Shown in pieces: positions 36,200-45,161 of a stretch of 64,000 bases of DNA. Where the stretch lies: contig NW_017264848.1 of NCBI RefSeq assembly GCF_000149955.1, positions 75,017 to 139,016 of the forward strand, given 5' to 3'. The DNA comes from Fusarium oxysporum f. sp. lycopersici 4287. Taxonomy: Eukaryota; Ascomycota; Sordariomycetes; Hypocreales; Nectriaceae. A program made the translations under genes and the position numbers. The notes under the pieces were generated by a model. The model ran no database searches. It saw nothing but the letters and a program-made list of their open reading frames with translations, and was not told the DNA's origin. Every line of letters starts with the position of its first letter. Position 1 is the first letter of the stretch.

Positions 36200-36597
36200 T
36201 TCTGATTGGCTATGGGCTGGTGAAGCGACGACGACGTTCACAACTAATACGAGCGATAACGTCACAACGAGAGCAGGAATAAAGATAAAATGAGCTTTTA
36301 TAATATCTAAATGACCTTGAGATTGTGTATAGTGTATGGAAAGTAGTTTTGGTCAGCTCTCTACGCCCATGTCTAGTCACCTTTTTCATGATGTCGATGT
36401 CTATGACCTGCTGAACTTCAATCATAATGCTTGCCCCCCTGGTCACTTTCAACCACTAAAAAAAAAAAACGGCCAAACTTCAAATGCATCGCTTGGCTGC
36501 AATTTGGGTTCAAATTGATTGATACTTTGGGAAAATACTCCCCTTGAACTTACCTTTCAATTGACACTGGTTTTATTTATTTTATTCATTATATACT

Positions 36598-36702
36598 AAA
36601 TCGGGTCTACCCCCTGCTTTTCAAATCGGGTCTACCCTATGTCATCAATAGCGTATTTTCATTTTGTATGTAATTGCAAATCGGGTCTACTGCCCCCGAT
36701 TT
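36598..36702 (-). repeat. Element terminal module, variant 3
   Basis: On the minus strand a hairpin at 36678-36702 (arms AAATCGGG / CCCGATTT) is followed by two direct repeats of AGGGGGTAGACCCGATTT type (36622-36640, 36598-36615). The right hairpin arm repeats the repeat core TAGACCCGATTT. This is the same layout as 12517-12660 and 13697-13795 with a different core. No OrsD frame is next to it, so it is an orphan end. Confidence 0.75.
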
Positions 36703-37064
36703 CACCCATGGGGGGTAGACCTACTTTCTCAGTAAAATAAAATCTTCCGTATTATTAAAAGTCCCTTAGTTCATATTCCAGTGTGTGAACCAATATCGTG
36801 GTGTTGTTGCGTTGAGTAAATTACAAACTCCCCAGATGTAAAGGCCGTAACCCGGAACCCAAAGCTCAACATTGATCATTGATCTGTGACATCCACTTGA
36901 TCACAACTCACAACTTGCCGGTGCGTCAGCTTCCCTCCCTCACACCCTGGCATCCACTCAATTCCTGCCGACTGCATTGCTGCCGCGATACTTCCGACCC
37001 AGTATTCCTCTGGCTTGACCTCCGCCTTCATGTTCCCCATGGCCGATCTCACACTCTCCCCTCC

Positions 37065-37985
37065 CTACCTAGGCATAACAGTAATAACCCTCTCTCCATG
37101 CTTCGTCGCAATAACATTCACATTCGTCGATCCCGGCCTCGCAATCTCCGCCTCCACAACCGAAGGCGGGATGCCCCTCGGATCAATCTCCTTCACCATC
37201 TTCGTCAAGATCTTATCATACATCGGATCTCCCGGTTTCAAGCCCAGCCGCTCAAAGCGCGCTTGCACCCTTGTCCGGATCAGCGAGCGGACCTCCGGCG
37301 TATTGGGTGCCATGCGCTCCAGAGCGTGTTCCGTGTACCAGCGCCCGTTAATGCGCATCCCTCCTCCTTCGCGGGGTAGGTCCCAGATGGGATCGGTAAG
37401 CGCGCGAGTTGGGCCTGTGGGAGGTTCGGGTGCGACCATGGACGCGGCTTTGCCGAGCCCGTACGTGACTCCCAGCGAGAGCAGAAATTCGCCTGCGGCG
37501 CCGAGTCGCGAGACGTCGTGGCCGGTGAACATCTCTTTGCCGCTGCCGATCTGCCAGCCGCGCTCGAGCGCGAAGTGGAGCGGGTTGACGTCGCGGAAGA
37601 ACTGGTACCACCCCAGCTGCAGCTGCACCGTTGCCGGGTGCGTCCAGACATAGTGTCCGACGATGCGACGCCGGTTCTCAAAGTTGGCGTATTGTGCTGG
37701 GGCGTCGGAGCCGGAGCCGAAGAGGCGAGAGGAGGCTTCTTTCTCTTCGGCGGTGAGGTGGGAGGGGTCGACTGCGGAGCGCATCTGGATTTGCTTGGGG
37801 GTGCTGGAGTCTGTGAATGCTTGGATGTAATCCTTCTCGAGCTGGGAGAGGGGATGTGCCCAGTCCTGACGGTTCGGGCGGACTTGTTTGTCCCAGAACA
37901 CGCCTACGTCTCCGGGCTTATCAATCGTGACGATTTGATAGACAATGTCTCTTTCTAGTGGATCTGTAGATTCTGTTCCCTCGCT
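37065..37985 (-). other. C-terminal payload region of TcB-TcC
   Basis: About 300 residues after the RHS core end. A linker (DVNPLHFALERGWQIGSGKE, then GEFLLSLGVTYGLGKAAS) resembles the pre-toxin linkers of bacterial RHS proteins. The last 90 residues hold WYTEHALERMAP, a charged helix, then DPRGIPPSVVEAEI and a final ERVITVMPR. This H-ALERM...IPPSVVE...VITV order is common at the end of bacterial polymorphic RHS toxins and is suggestive of a small nuclease-type (BECR/DUF4258-like) domain. That assignment is from memory of the motif, and the activity is unproven. Confidence 0.55.
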
Positions 37986-40900
37986 GTCGACCAAAGCGGT
38001 AGGCGAGTCGTGAACATAGCAGTAGATGTTGACACCATCGGCGAGTCCAGCTGGATCTGGACTGGCCCATCTCCCCAACCATGGCATGTAGTACCGAAGC
38101 CCATGATAGCAAAGCCCGCTTTCTTCATCGCGCTCCTTACCCGCGTAACGGTATCGCTTTGGTGTCTCTTGCTGACTTCTTACCGCTTGATACGATGTGC
38201 TACCGTAGGGGGTGTACTCCTCATAGGAAATTATCTGTGCTTGCTCGTCGAGCTCGAGAGAGGATGACTCCAGGTGGTTGCTAAACTGGTAGCGGATCAG
38301 TTGCTGTGGTGCAGGGTCGTTGCCAACCGTGTCACGCGTACGTGACTCCACTAGAGCGATTTGTTTCTCATCATCCACAATATGCAGTGTCTCGCGTTCC
38401 AGTGTGATTATACCACTAGAGTTACGCCGCCGAAATACCTCGAAGCTTCCAAGGTAGATACGCTCTTCGACCAATCCTGGCAATTTCTCCCACACCTTTC
38501 GAGTGCGAACACCCCGAGCATCATACGTATAATAAGCCGTACCTCCGCCACCCAGTTCAACCTGCCGCAGCTGGTCTTTATAGTCCCAGTGCATGTTGCC
38601 CTCTTGCTGGTTCGCTGGGTTGCCCAGATGAGGCATTAAGATGATGTTGCCATGAGCGTCATAAGCATATCGTTCGGTGGCCGGGTCGTTGCTACCAACT
38701 GTTGTGCTGCTCAGGCGATTACTGAACTTCAGCGATGTACCTTGAGTCCCGTCCTCAATGAGACTGTTTTCCTCGTATTGATAGTTGCGAGTCCAGCCTG
38801 GATTGGCAGGATCGCTTCCAAGATGTCGCAGAGACTTGAAATTCCCCACCGCATCATAGACATATCGCTCCAAGTACGTGCCCATGGCTTTGCCATCATT
38901 GGGATGATCCAGCCCGGTGTGAAACCTGTTGAAGGCGTTAGGTGTGGTGGGCGGATTACGTTGTCCCCCACCCTGGCCTAGATGCTCGCGGCCCGTTGCC
39001 TCGATTAGCCTATACGTCGCATCATACGTGTAGTCCGCGCTGGGATCGACACGCTTATTTCGAAAGTAGATGCTCTGCTGAGCGTCATCGCGGATGTTGG
39101 TGAGGTTGCCTTTTGCATCGTACGTGAAATTCAGGTTTTGCAGCCCACAGGATGTAGCTGGAGGAGGTGCTTCAGGGGACGGAAATCGGGATTCAGGTGG
39201 ATCGCCGCCGCAATCCTCTCTGAAGGCTGGTCCGCGCCGTGTGTATATTTGGACTACTCGGAAGGTTTCTGGGTCGTACCTGTATCGAGAGGTCGCGCCG
39301 TTTTTGTAGAAGATTTGTAAACGGTGCCCCTTGGCGTCATAGTCAATGTTACTCACGCCTGCGAGAGAAGGGGGTACGGTACTCGTGTCCAGCAAGCCAC
39401 CAGGGTCGCTCGAATAGTCAAGCCAGACGTGTATCTGCTCCAAGAGGCCGGCTTCGTTATACACAGGCTGAGTGATATTTCGCTTTGCTCCTGGCCGGTT
39501 GCTACGTGGGGCAATCGCCTGGACAGTGCGGTTGAGGGCGTCATAAGCTGTATGACTCTCAAAGACGTCTTCTTCTACATTTGGTCTGAGGGCCGCTTCA
39601 AGCGCAGCAAGATCAACAAGCTCAGTACTGGTGTCGGCTGGCAGAGCAGCGTTGACTGTTGTCCAATCAATCGATTGTCTGTATTCTCGCGCCAGCTGGC
39701 GTGAAGCTACGAGCAGATTGCCTTTGAAGTCGTAGGATTTGCTTATCAAACTTCCGGCCTGATCGAGGTGTAGATAGAGCTTGTTGCGCAAGTTGTTGAA
39801 CTCGGCATCAGGCACCTTTTCACCGTACACCAAGCGCTCGGCGAGAAGTTCCTGGTTCGGCTTGGTCGGGTCAGATCCCGTAATGTACAAGCGGGACGGG
39901 CGACGAAGTGGGTCGTATTCCGTGCGGAAGATATGGCCTCTGCTATCCCAGGCGCGGACTGGATTGCCAATCACATCATTAAGCATCCATCGCTCGCCGT
40001 CTTCCATACTGAACTTGTAAACAATGTTGCCAAGGACATCGTGGTTATGGCGTACAACAATACGATCCTTGGCATCGGAAACCTCCCGCTGGTTGCCCTC
40101 AATATCAAAGACGACACGTGTGTGGTACAGCTCCTCGATGGCCGGCTGACCTGCAGGAGTATCGCTGTACTTGGTTTTGTTGTGAGCAACGGCGAGAACT
40201 GTACGACCCAGCGAGTCCAGATAGTTGGTGGTGGGCGTATTGGCATGTTGTGCTGCCTTCGTTGCGGCGCTCTGCTCCAATGTGCCCTTGGCCCCAGTGA
40301 TGCGCTGCTGATACCACGTCTGCCAAGTGTCTGGTTGTGATTTGAAATATCCCGCCACATAGCCCGAAATGTCTGCATCGGTCCGGGGATCCCCAGTTTC
40401 TGTATGCTGTGCGGCAACTGTATCATTAGGATCAAAGGCTGTCTGCTGCCACGAGTCGAACACCAGCTTCTCGTAAGTGTTGTTAGGATGCAGGGTAGCG
40501 ACCAACCGCTCGGCGGGGTCGTAGAACAAAACAGGGCTGACACCGGTTCGAGCACCGAATTCAAAATGATGGCCGCCTATGCTGACAGGAAGCTGGCTGA
40601 AGTAGGGCTCATACTGGCGCACAGGTTTGCCTTTGTTGTTGAAAATGGTCCAACCTGTAGCTACCCAACGTGGGCTGACAACGGGCTCGCCTTCGACAAC
40701 TGGCCCCGGTTCCGACTGTATCTTCTTCTGGATCTCGCGACCAAAGCCGTCGGAATAAGAGAAGCTGGCTTGAATTTGGAGACCACGCTGGGGCACGGGA
40801 TCGCTGGCATGAGTCTCGCGAGCTAGGATGCACGAGTAGACTGGCAGCCACTGGGTTGGGTTATCGGGATGTGCTTTTCGAGTGCGGCTGAAGTGATCAA

Positions 40901-43900
40901 AGTCGTACAGGACACGTGTAGTAGCATTCTTGAGCAGACTGGGCGCGGGGACGTGAGGATCAGCGGCATCGTAAAAGCCATCAAGCTGTGTCGAAGACAG
41001 ATCCGCCTCGAAGCTGCTCAGCGAGTCCCCGACAGTGTCACTCTTGCCCTTCACTGCCGTACCCACCACAAGCCCTAGCGCATCAAAAACCATTTCTGTC
41101 CGGTTACGGTTGGCATCAGTGATTAGCCTGGGCTGTAACACACGGTAGTCGTTGCCGGGCTTGGTCGGATCCACATTGCCGGCTTCATCTCGTTCGCCGA
41201 CAGTAATACGGTTTCCCACCGCATCAAGCGTCTCCTGTATCAGAAGATCATACGCATCATAGCGCACTGAGACATCGGTGCTCACCGCACCCGTGTGGAA
41301 GGGATTGCGATAGCGAAGCGCGAGAAACCAGTGCTGGCGCGCGTAGGCCAGTTCCTGCTCAAGCGAATCCGTGGCATTCGGAGAGTAAAACATGTGACCA
41401 GACGGCAGCCACCAGTTCGCATCGCCTTCGACATGCACATATCGGGCTTCGTAGCGTAGCACCGCGTCCAATTCTGCTGCCACCAACTTTCCGCTGTCCA
41501 CGAACAACGTTGATGCCAGCTCCGGCGTAAAGGCCAGCTTGTAGTTCTCCAGCGGCAGTGCCAGTGACCCGATCTGGCCCAAGGGAAGCGGGCCAGAGAA
41601 ATCGTCTTTCCGGTACAGCGTGCGTGTGTGCTCAATCAGCCGCAGACGTGTGTCAGGAGGAGCATGTGCAGGATTACGGCGCCAGTCCCATTGACCATAA
41701 GGCCATACTATTGTGTCTTCTGGCTGATCCAGCTGCAGCGGGAACAGCTGCCTTGTAAGCCTGGCCATGTCATCAAAGGCAAAGAGATCGACTCGAATGT
41801 CAGTGATTCCTGGCTCAGGCGGCTTGACAATTTCGTATGCTCGAGACTCGACAGGAACTCCGACACGATGCCAGTCCGTCTCCGACGTACGGTTGGCAAA
41901 GCGAGCCACCGCCAGCGTGAGGTGTGTTTGTTGATGCTCGTCCAGTTCATCAGCACCAGGGAGAGTGCGCCGGCGATATGCAATAGTCAGCGAACGAAGG
42001 ACGTTGCCCCAAGCATCGACTTCGAGCGCCAGTGAGTGGCTCATGCGCGGATCAGCGCGCATCTTGCCATCTACAAGCACCAGCTTTCGCTCGTAGTGCA
42101 GGTCAATCTGCTCACGCGCATGCGTGGCAAACACCGCGAACTTGTTGCCGCTCAGAGGCTGGAGTAAATCAATTGTAAAGGCGTATTCTGTGACAGTGTA
42201 TGGTCTTCCAGCAGCCGGGCTGCTATCCAGTCCGTAGACCTCCTGGCGCAACAGTGAGCCCTTGAGTGCCCGGCAGGCATCCCGCATCTCGTCTACTGTT
42301 AGAGAGTGCGGCGTAAAGGTGCCATCAGCCAAGTGTAGCGCGGCAGGAAACACTGTAGGAGCTAGGAGCATGCCACGCAGCTGTTCATCGCCCAGCCCCC
42401 CGAGAGGACCATCTCCCTCACGGTAGTACTCATGCTCAAACTGGGCCGAAATACGGTCGTGTGCGGCGAAAGCACCAACATGGAACCACTTGCGCGTCAG
42501 CATGGGTGGCATCTGCGAACTTTCTTCCTCATTTGCAGCGTTGAACAGCATGTCCTCGCGGCCATCACTATTGAAGGCTCCGAACAGCTCTGTATCGAGC
42601 TGCTCGACCATGCCGAAACCACGGAATTCGCGCTCGCTGCCGTCAAAGTAGCCATGGTGATAGTTATACTGCCTAACAAAACGGTTGCGGCCGACCAAAT
42701 CAAACGTCTCAACCCGCTCAACGACATGCACCACAAAGGGTAATTTTGTGACCCAGGGTTTGCCGGCTGCCCTGTCTTGCACATAGAACTTGGTTGAGGG
42801 CGCGTAATGCATGTGGGTTTCCATCCCAAGATTGTTCACTGCCTTGATCAATAGGTGTGGCTTGTGCTCTCCTACCAAGTTGGTATACCGCATCTGCCGT
42901 CCGGAGTCTCCAGGCAGTGGCGACGAGTAGACCAGACAAGCAGTGCCATTTCCAAGCAGATCCACGACCCGCACTGACGACAAGCTGTCCGTGGAAGGGA
43001 ACGGCATCTCGAGAGACTGGCGTGCACCCCAGCTATTCCCAGCTTGGTTATAGTAGATGTCGACTTGTTTTGCACCCAGATAGATTATATCGCAAGTACC
43101 CGAGCCATCGATGTCCGCTAAGCGAATGCGACGTTGGTCAAACAGATCGGGGTAGTCAAAATAGGGGGCATTGCCCATGGTGACCTTGGCACCGAAGCGA
43201 CCGTAACCGCAGTTGGGCCAATAACAAACCTCTCCATTGCGAAGGCGTACCAAATCTGACAATCCATCTCCAGACATATCACAGATGTAGACCGATCCAG
43301 TAGGGTCAGAGAATAGGAGTTGTGGGCCGCGATCTTCGTCCGAAGGCAGGAGCTGCCGGGCTTGTGGTGCAAAGCCTTTTCTCGCCAGGGAAGCATACCA
43401 GATCAAGGCCCGATCTTCTGCTATCAGGATGTCGGCGTGGCCGTCACCCGTAAGATCCACGAACTTCTGATTAGGATCTTTGAAATCTAGGTTGGGCCAA
43501 GAACTGAATTCGCAGAAATGCTCCCACCCATCGTCATCTTCGTTGCGTTCATAAAATCCAAAGGAAGGGCCTTGCATCTGCACCAAATCCAGGTGACCAT
43601 TACCGCTGATATCTAACAACTGAGTACCAGCACCATCGGATATGCCCACAGCAGGTTTGGTGGCAACAATCTCGGCTGCGCCGAAGCAAGCTGTCGCTTT
43701 CTGGTCGGCCTTGTCGGCCATCCCCGGGGGATACGGGCTGAGGTTGCGCTTGTAGAGCCAGGTGCCGCCTTCCTCAGTAAGGATGCCTGATGCGCCTTCA
43801 CCATCGAGATCCACCCACTCGTAGTCCGTGCCCAAACCAACGGGCAAGTTCTCCAGAGTCTTGGCATCGACTTCTTTCAATTCGTTCCGGAGGATAGCCT

Positions 43901-45161
43901 GGCTGTACTCAAATTCAAGTGGTGGAAGGGATTTCTTAAGATAGCCGCCCTCAGCGAGGCGTCTGTAGCCGCTCTGACTGATAGACGCTATGAGCGAGCA
44001 GATGGGGTGGCCTTGTTGATTGTCATCCGAGTTGTTGCGAAGGTTGCGGTAGACAAAATTGGTTGATCGCACAAGACAGTCTCGGCCGACATCTTGCTCG
44101 TCGGGAAAGTGGTGGAACATAAGCACTCGCTGGCACAAGCGATAGTTGCGCACCTCGAACCCAGCCCGGTATGACGAAAAGGGGTCGTGGCGGCAGAGCC
44201 ATTCTCCGGCATCGTTTGGTTTCGGAGATGAAGCGTTATGCTCACCGTAATCAAAGACCACCTCGAACATCCAGCCAACACTCTCGATGCTCTCCTTGGT
44301 CAGCAGCCGTGGTCGTTGACCTGTGCTATCCAAAAAGGGCACGCGGTTCCCATAACGAATGTGCTTGACGTGCTGGCCAGTCATGCGACGAAGATCACCC
44401 CCTTTTCCACGATTACGCTCGTGAGGCTCTGTCAGATTAACCTTTGTGCCATCTTCACGCTTGTACTCGTACACGACGGCATTGCCCTTATCATCACGAG
44501 TTTCACAGATCAACCAGCTAAAAATCCGTTGCGGATCATCCGAATCGGCAACCCGGGATTCTTGATCCTTGCCATAGATCGTGAGGATGTTGTCTTTGGA
44601 GATGGAACGCCAATGAATGTCGCCTTCATCGCTTGTCCATCGCTCGATGCGAGCAAAGAGCGTATCAATGCGTGGTCGAAAGCGATGGATAGCATAACCT
44701 GATGCCGTGGTCGTATCCGTGAAACGACTGCCATCTGGGCTAAGGACCGGTACCAAATCTTCGGCGCCGGAGAGGATGAAGACATCGGAGTCTTCGACAT
44801 CGTAGTACCGGGGCAATCCCTTATCAGTTTTGCGAGTGATGGTAGGCAGAGATAAATGCCAACAATATCCAAAATCCCCGTTTCCTGCTCCTGAATCATA
44901 CGAGAGAGAGAGTTGCGGACCAAAACCAGAGCGATTAGAGCTGGTTGCGATAGGCACAGTCATGGAAGCAGTTCCCGTGACTGGGTTAGCAGTAAATTTC
45001 TCCCCGATGCCCCGAATTGCACCTCCTCCCTTAGGGAGTGAGATTGAGGGGAGCAAGGTAGAGGAGGATGAAGTGTTCTTGTTACTTCCGTCTCCTTTAG
45101 CATCACCCACGCTCTGCCCCCTCGGGTCGCTGGAATCAGGTTTGCTTCTGGCTACCACCAT
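37065..45161 (-). CDS. Fused TcB-TcC (SpvB/RHS) toxin-complex protein
   Basis: One uninterrupted 2698-codon frame without introns. The N-terminus is an SpvB domain (LPKGGGAIRGIGEKF, NPVTGTASMTVPIA, FGPQLSLSYDSGAGNG). FG-GAP/VCBS-like repeats follow at about 43640-43050 (DISGNGHLDLV; DLTGDGHADIL; DMSGDGLSDLV; DIDGSGTCDII), then the TcB middle regions, then RHS/YD repeats. The conserved RHS core end (YRYAGKERDEESGLCYHGLRYY; ASPDPAGLADGVNIYCYV) lies at about 38150-37990, where bacterial TcC cleaves itself with aspartate residues. About 300 residues after it form the variable payload. In bacteria TcB and TcC form a hollow shell that holds this payload and docks on TcA. It is transcribed divergently from the TcA-like gene 1.7 kb away. 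Absence of introns and long GC-rich coding suggest bacterial origin (inference). The frame has no RIP-type stops. Confidence 0.93.
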   Translation of the reverse strand: MVVARSKPDSSDPRGQSVGDAKGDGSNKNTSSSSTLLPSISLPKGGGAIRGIGEKFTANPVTGTASMTVPIATSSNRSGFGPQLSLSYDSGAGNGDFGYCWHLSLPTITRKTDKGLPRYYDVEDSDVFILSGAEDLVPVLSPDGSRFTDTTTASGYAIHRFRPRIDTLFARIERWTSDEGDIHWRSISKDNILTIYGKDQESRVADSDDPQRIFSWLICETRDDKGNAVVYEYKREDGTKVNLTEPHERNRGKGGDLRRMTGQHVKHIRYGNRVPFLDSTGQRPRLLTKESIESVGWMFEVVFDYGEHNASSPKPNDAGEWLCRHDPFSSYRAGFEVRNYRLCQRVLMFHHFPDEQDVGRDCLVRSTNFVYRNLRNNSDDNQQGHPICSLIASISQSGYRRLAEGGYLKKSLPPLEFEYSQAILRNELKEVDAKTLENLPVGLGTDYEWVDLDGEGASGILTEEGGTWLYKRNLSPYPPGMADKADQKATACFGAAEIVATKPAVGISDGAGTQLLDISGNGHLDLVQMQGPSFGFYERNEDDDGWEHFCEFSSWPNLDFKDPNQKFVDLTGDGHADILIAEDRALIWYASLARKGFAPQARQLLPSDEDRGPQLLFSDPTGSVYICDMSGDGLSDLVRLRNGEVCYWPNCGYGRFGAKVTMGNAPYFDYPDLFDQRRIRLADIDGSGTCDIIYLGAKQVDIYYNQAGNSWGARQSLEMPFPSTDSLSSVRVVDLLGNGTACLVYSSPLPGDSGRQMRYTNLVGEHKPHLLIKAVNNLGMETHMHYAPSTKFYVQDRAAGKPWVTKLPFVVHVVERVETFDLVGRNRFVRQYNYHHGYFDGSEREFRGFGMVEQLDTELFGAFNSDGREDMLFNAANEEESSQMPPMLTRKWFHVGAFAAHDRISAQFEHEYYREGDGPLGGLGDEQLRGMLLAPTVFPAALHLADGTFTPHSLTVDEMRDACRALKGSLLRQEVYGLDSSPAAGRPYTVTEYAFTIDLLQPLSGNKFAVFATHAREQIDLHYERKLVLVDGKMRADPRMSHSLALEVDAWGNVLRSLTIAYRRRTLPGADELDEHQQTHLTLAVARFANRTSETDWHRVGVPVESRAYEIVKPPEPGITDIRVDLFAFDDMARLTRQLFPLQLDQPEDTIVWPYGQWDWRRNPAHAPPDTRLRLIEHTRTLYRKDDFSGPLPLGQIGSLALPLENYKLAFTPELASTLFVDSGKLVAAELDAVLRYEARYVHVEGDANWWLPSGHMFYSPNATDSLEQELAYARQHWFLALRYRNPFHTGAVSTDVSVRYDAYDLLIQETLDAVGNRITVGERDEAGNVDPTKPGNDYRVLQPRLITDANRNRTEMVFDALGLVVGTAVKGKSDTVGDSLSSFEADLSSTQLDGFYDAADPHVPAPSLLKNATTRVLYDFDHFSRTRKAHPDNPTQWLPVYSCILARETHASDPVPQRGLQIQASFSYSDGFGREIQKKIQSEPGPVVEGEPVVSPRWVATGWTIFNNKGKPVRQYEPYFSQLPVSIGGHHFEFGARTGVSPVLFYDPAERLVATLHPNNTYEKLVFDSWQQTAFDPNDTVAAQHTETGDPRTDADISGYVAGYFKSQPDTWQTWYQQRITGAKGTLEQSAATKAAQHANTPTTNYLDSLGRTVLAVAHNKTKYSDTPAGQPAIEELYHTRVVFDIEGNQREVSDAKDRIVVRHNHDVLGNIVYKFSMEDGERWMLNDVIGNPVRAWDSRGHIFRTEYDPLRRPSRLYITGSDPTKPNQELLAERLVYGEKVPDAEFNNLRNKLYLHLDQAGSLISKSYDFKGNLLVASRQLAREYRQSIDWTTVNAALPADTSTELVDLAALEAALRPNVEEDVFESHTAYDALNRTVQAIAPRSNRPGAKRNITQPVYNEAGLLEQIHVWLDYSSDPGGLLDTSTVPPSLAGVSNIDYDAKGHRLQIFYKNGATSRYRYDPETFRVVQIYTRRGPAFREDCGGDPPESRFPSPEAPPPATSCGLQNLNFTYDAKGNLTNIRDDAQQSIYFRNKRVDPSADYTYDATYRLIEATGREHLGQGGGQRNPPTTPNAFNRFHTGLDHPNDGKAMGTYLERYVYDAVGNFKSLRHLGSDPANPGWTRNYQYEENSLIEDGTQGTSLKFSNRLSSTTVGSNDPATERYAYDAHGNIILMPHLGNPANQQEGNMHWDYKDQLRQVELGGGGTAYYTYDARGVRTRKVWEKLPGLVEERIYLGSFEVFRRRNSSGIITLERETLHIVDDEKQIALVESRTRDTVGNDPAPQQLIRYQFSNHLESSSLELDEQAQIISYEEYTPYGSTSYQAVRSQQETPKRYRYAGKERDEESGLCYHGLRYYMPWLGRWASPDPAGLADGVNIYCYVHDSPTALVDSEGTESTDPLERDIVYQIVTIDKPGDVGVFWDKQVRPNRQDWAHPLSQLEKDYIQAFTDSSTPKQIQMRSAVDPSHLTAEEKEASSRLFGSGSDAPAQYANFENRRRIVGHYVWTHPATVQLQLGWYQFFRDVNPLHFALERGWQIGSGKEMFTGHDVSRLGAAGEFLLSLGVTYGLGKAASMVAPEPPTGPTRALTDPIWDLPREGGGMRINGRWYTEHALERMAPNTPEVRSLIRTRVQARFERLGLKPGDPMYDKILTKMVKEIDPRGIPPSVVEAEIARPGSTNVNVIATKHGERVITVMPR

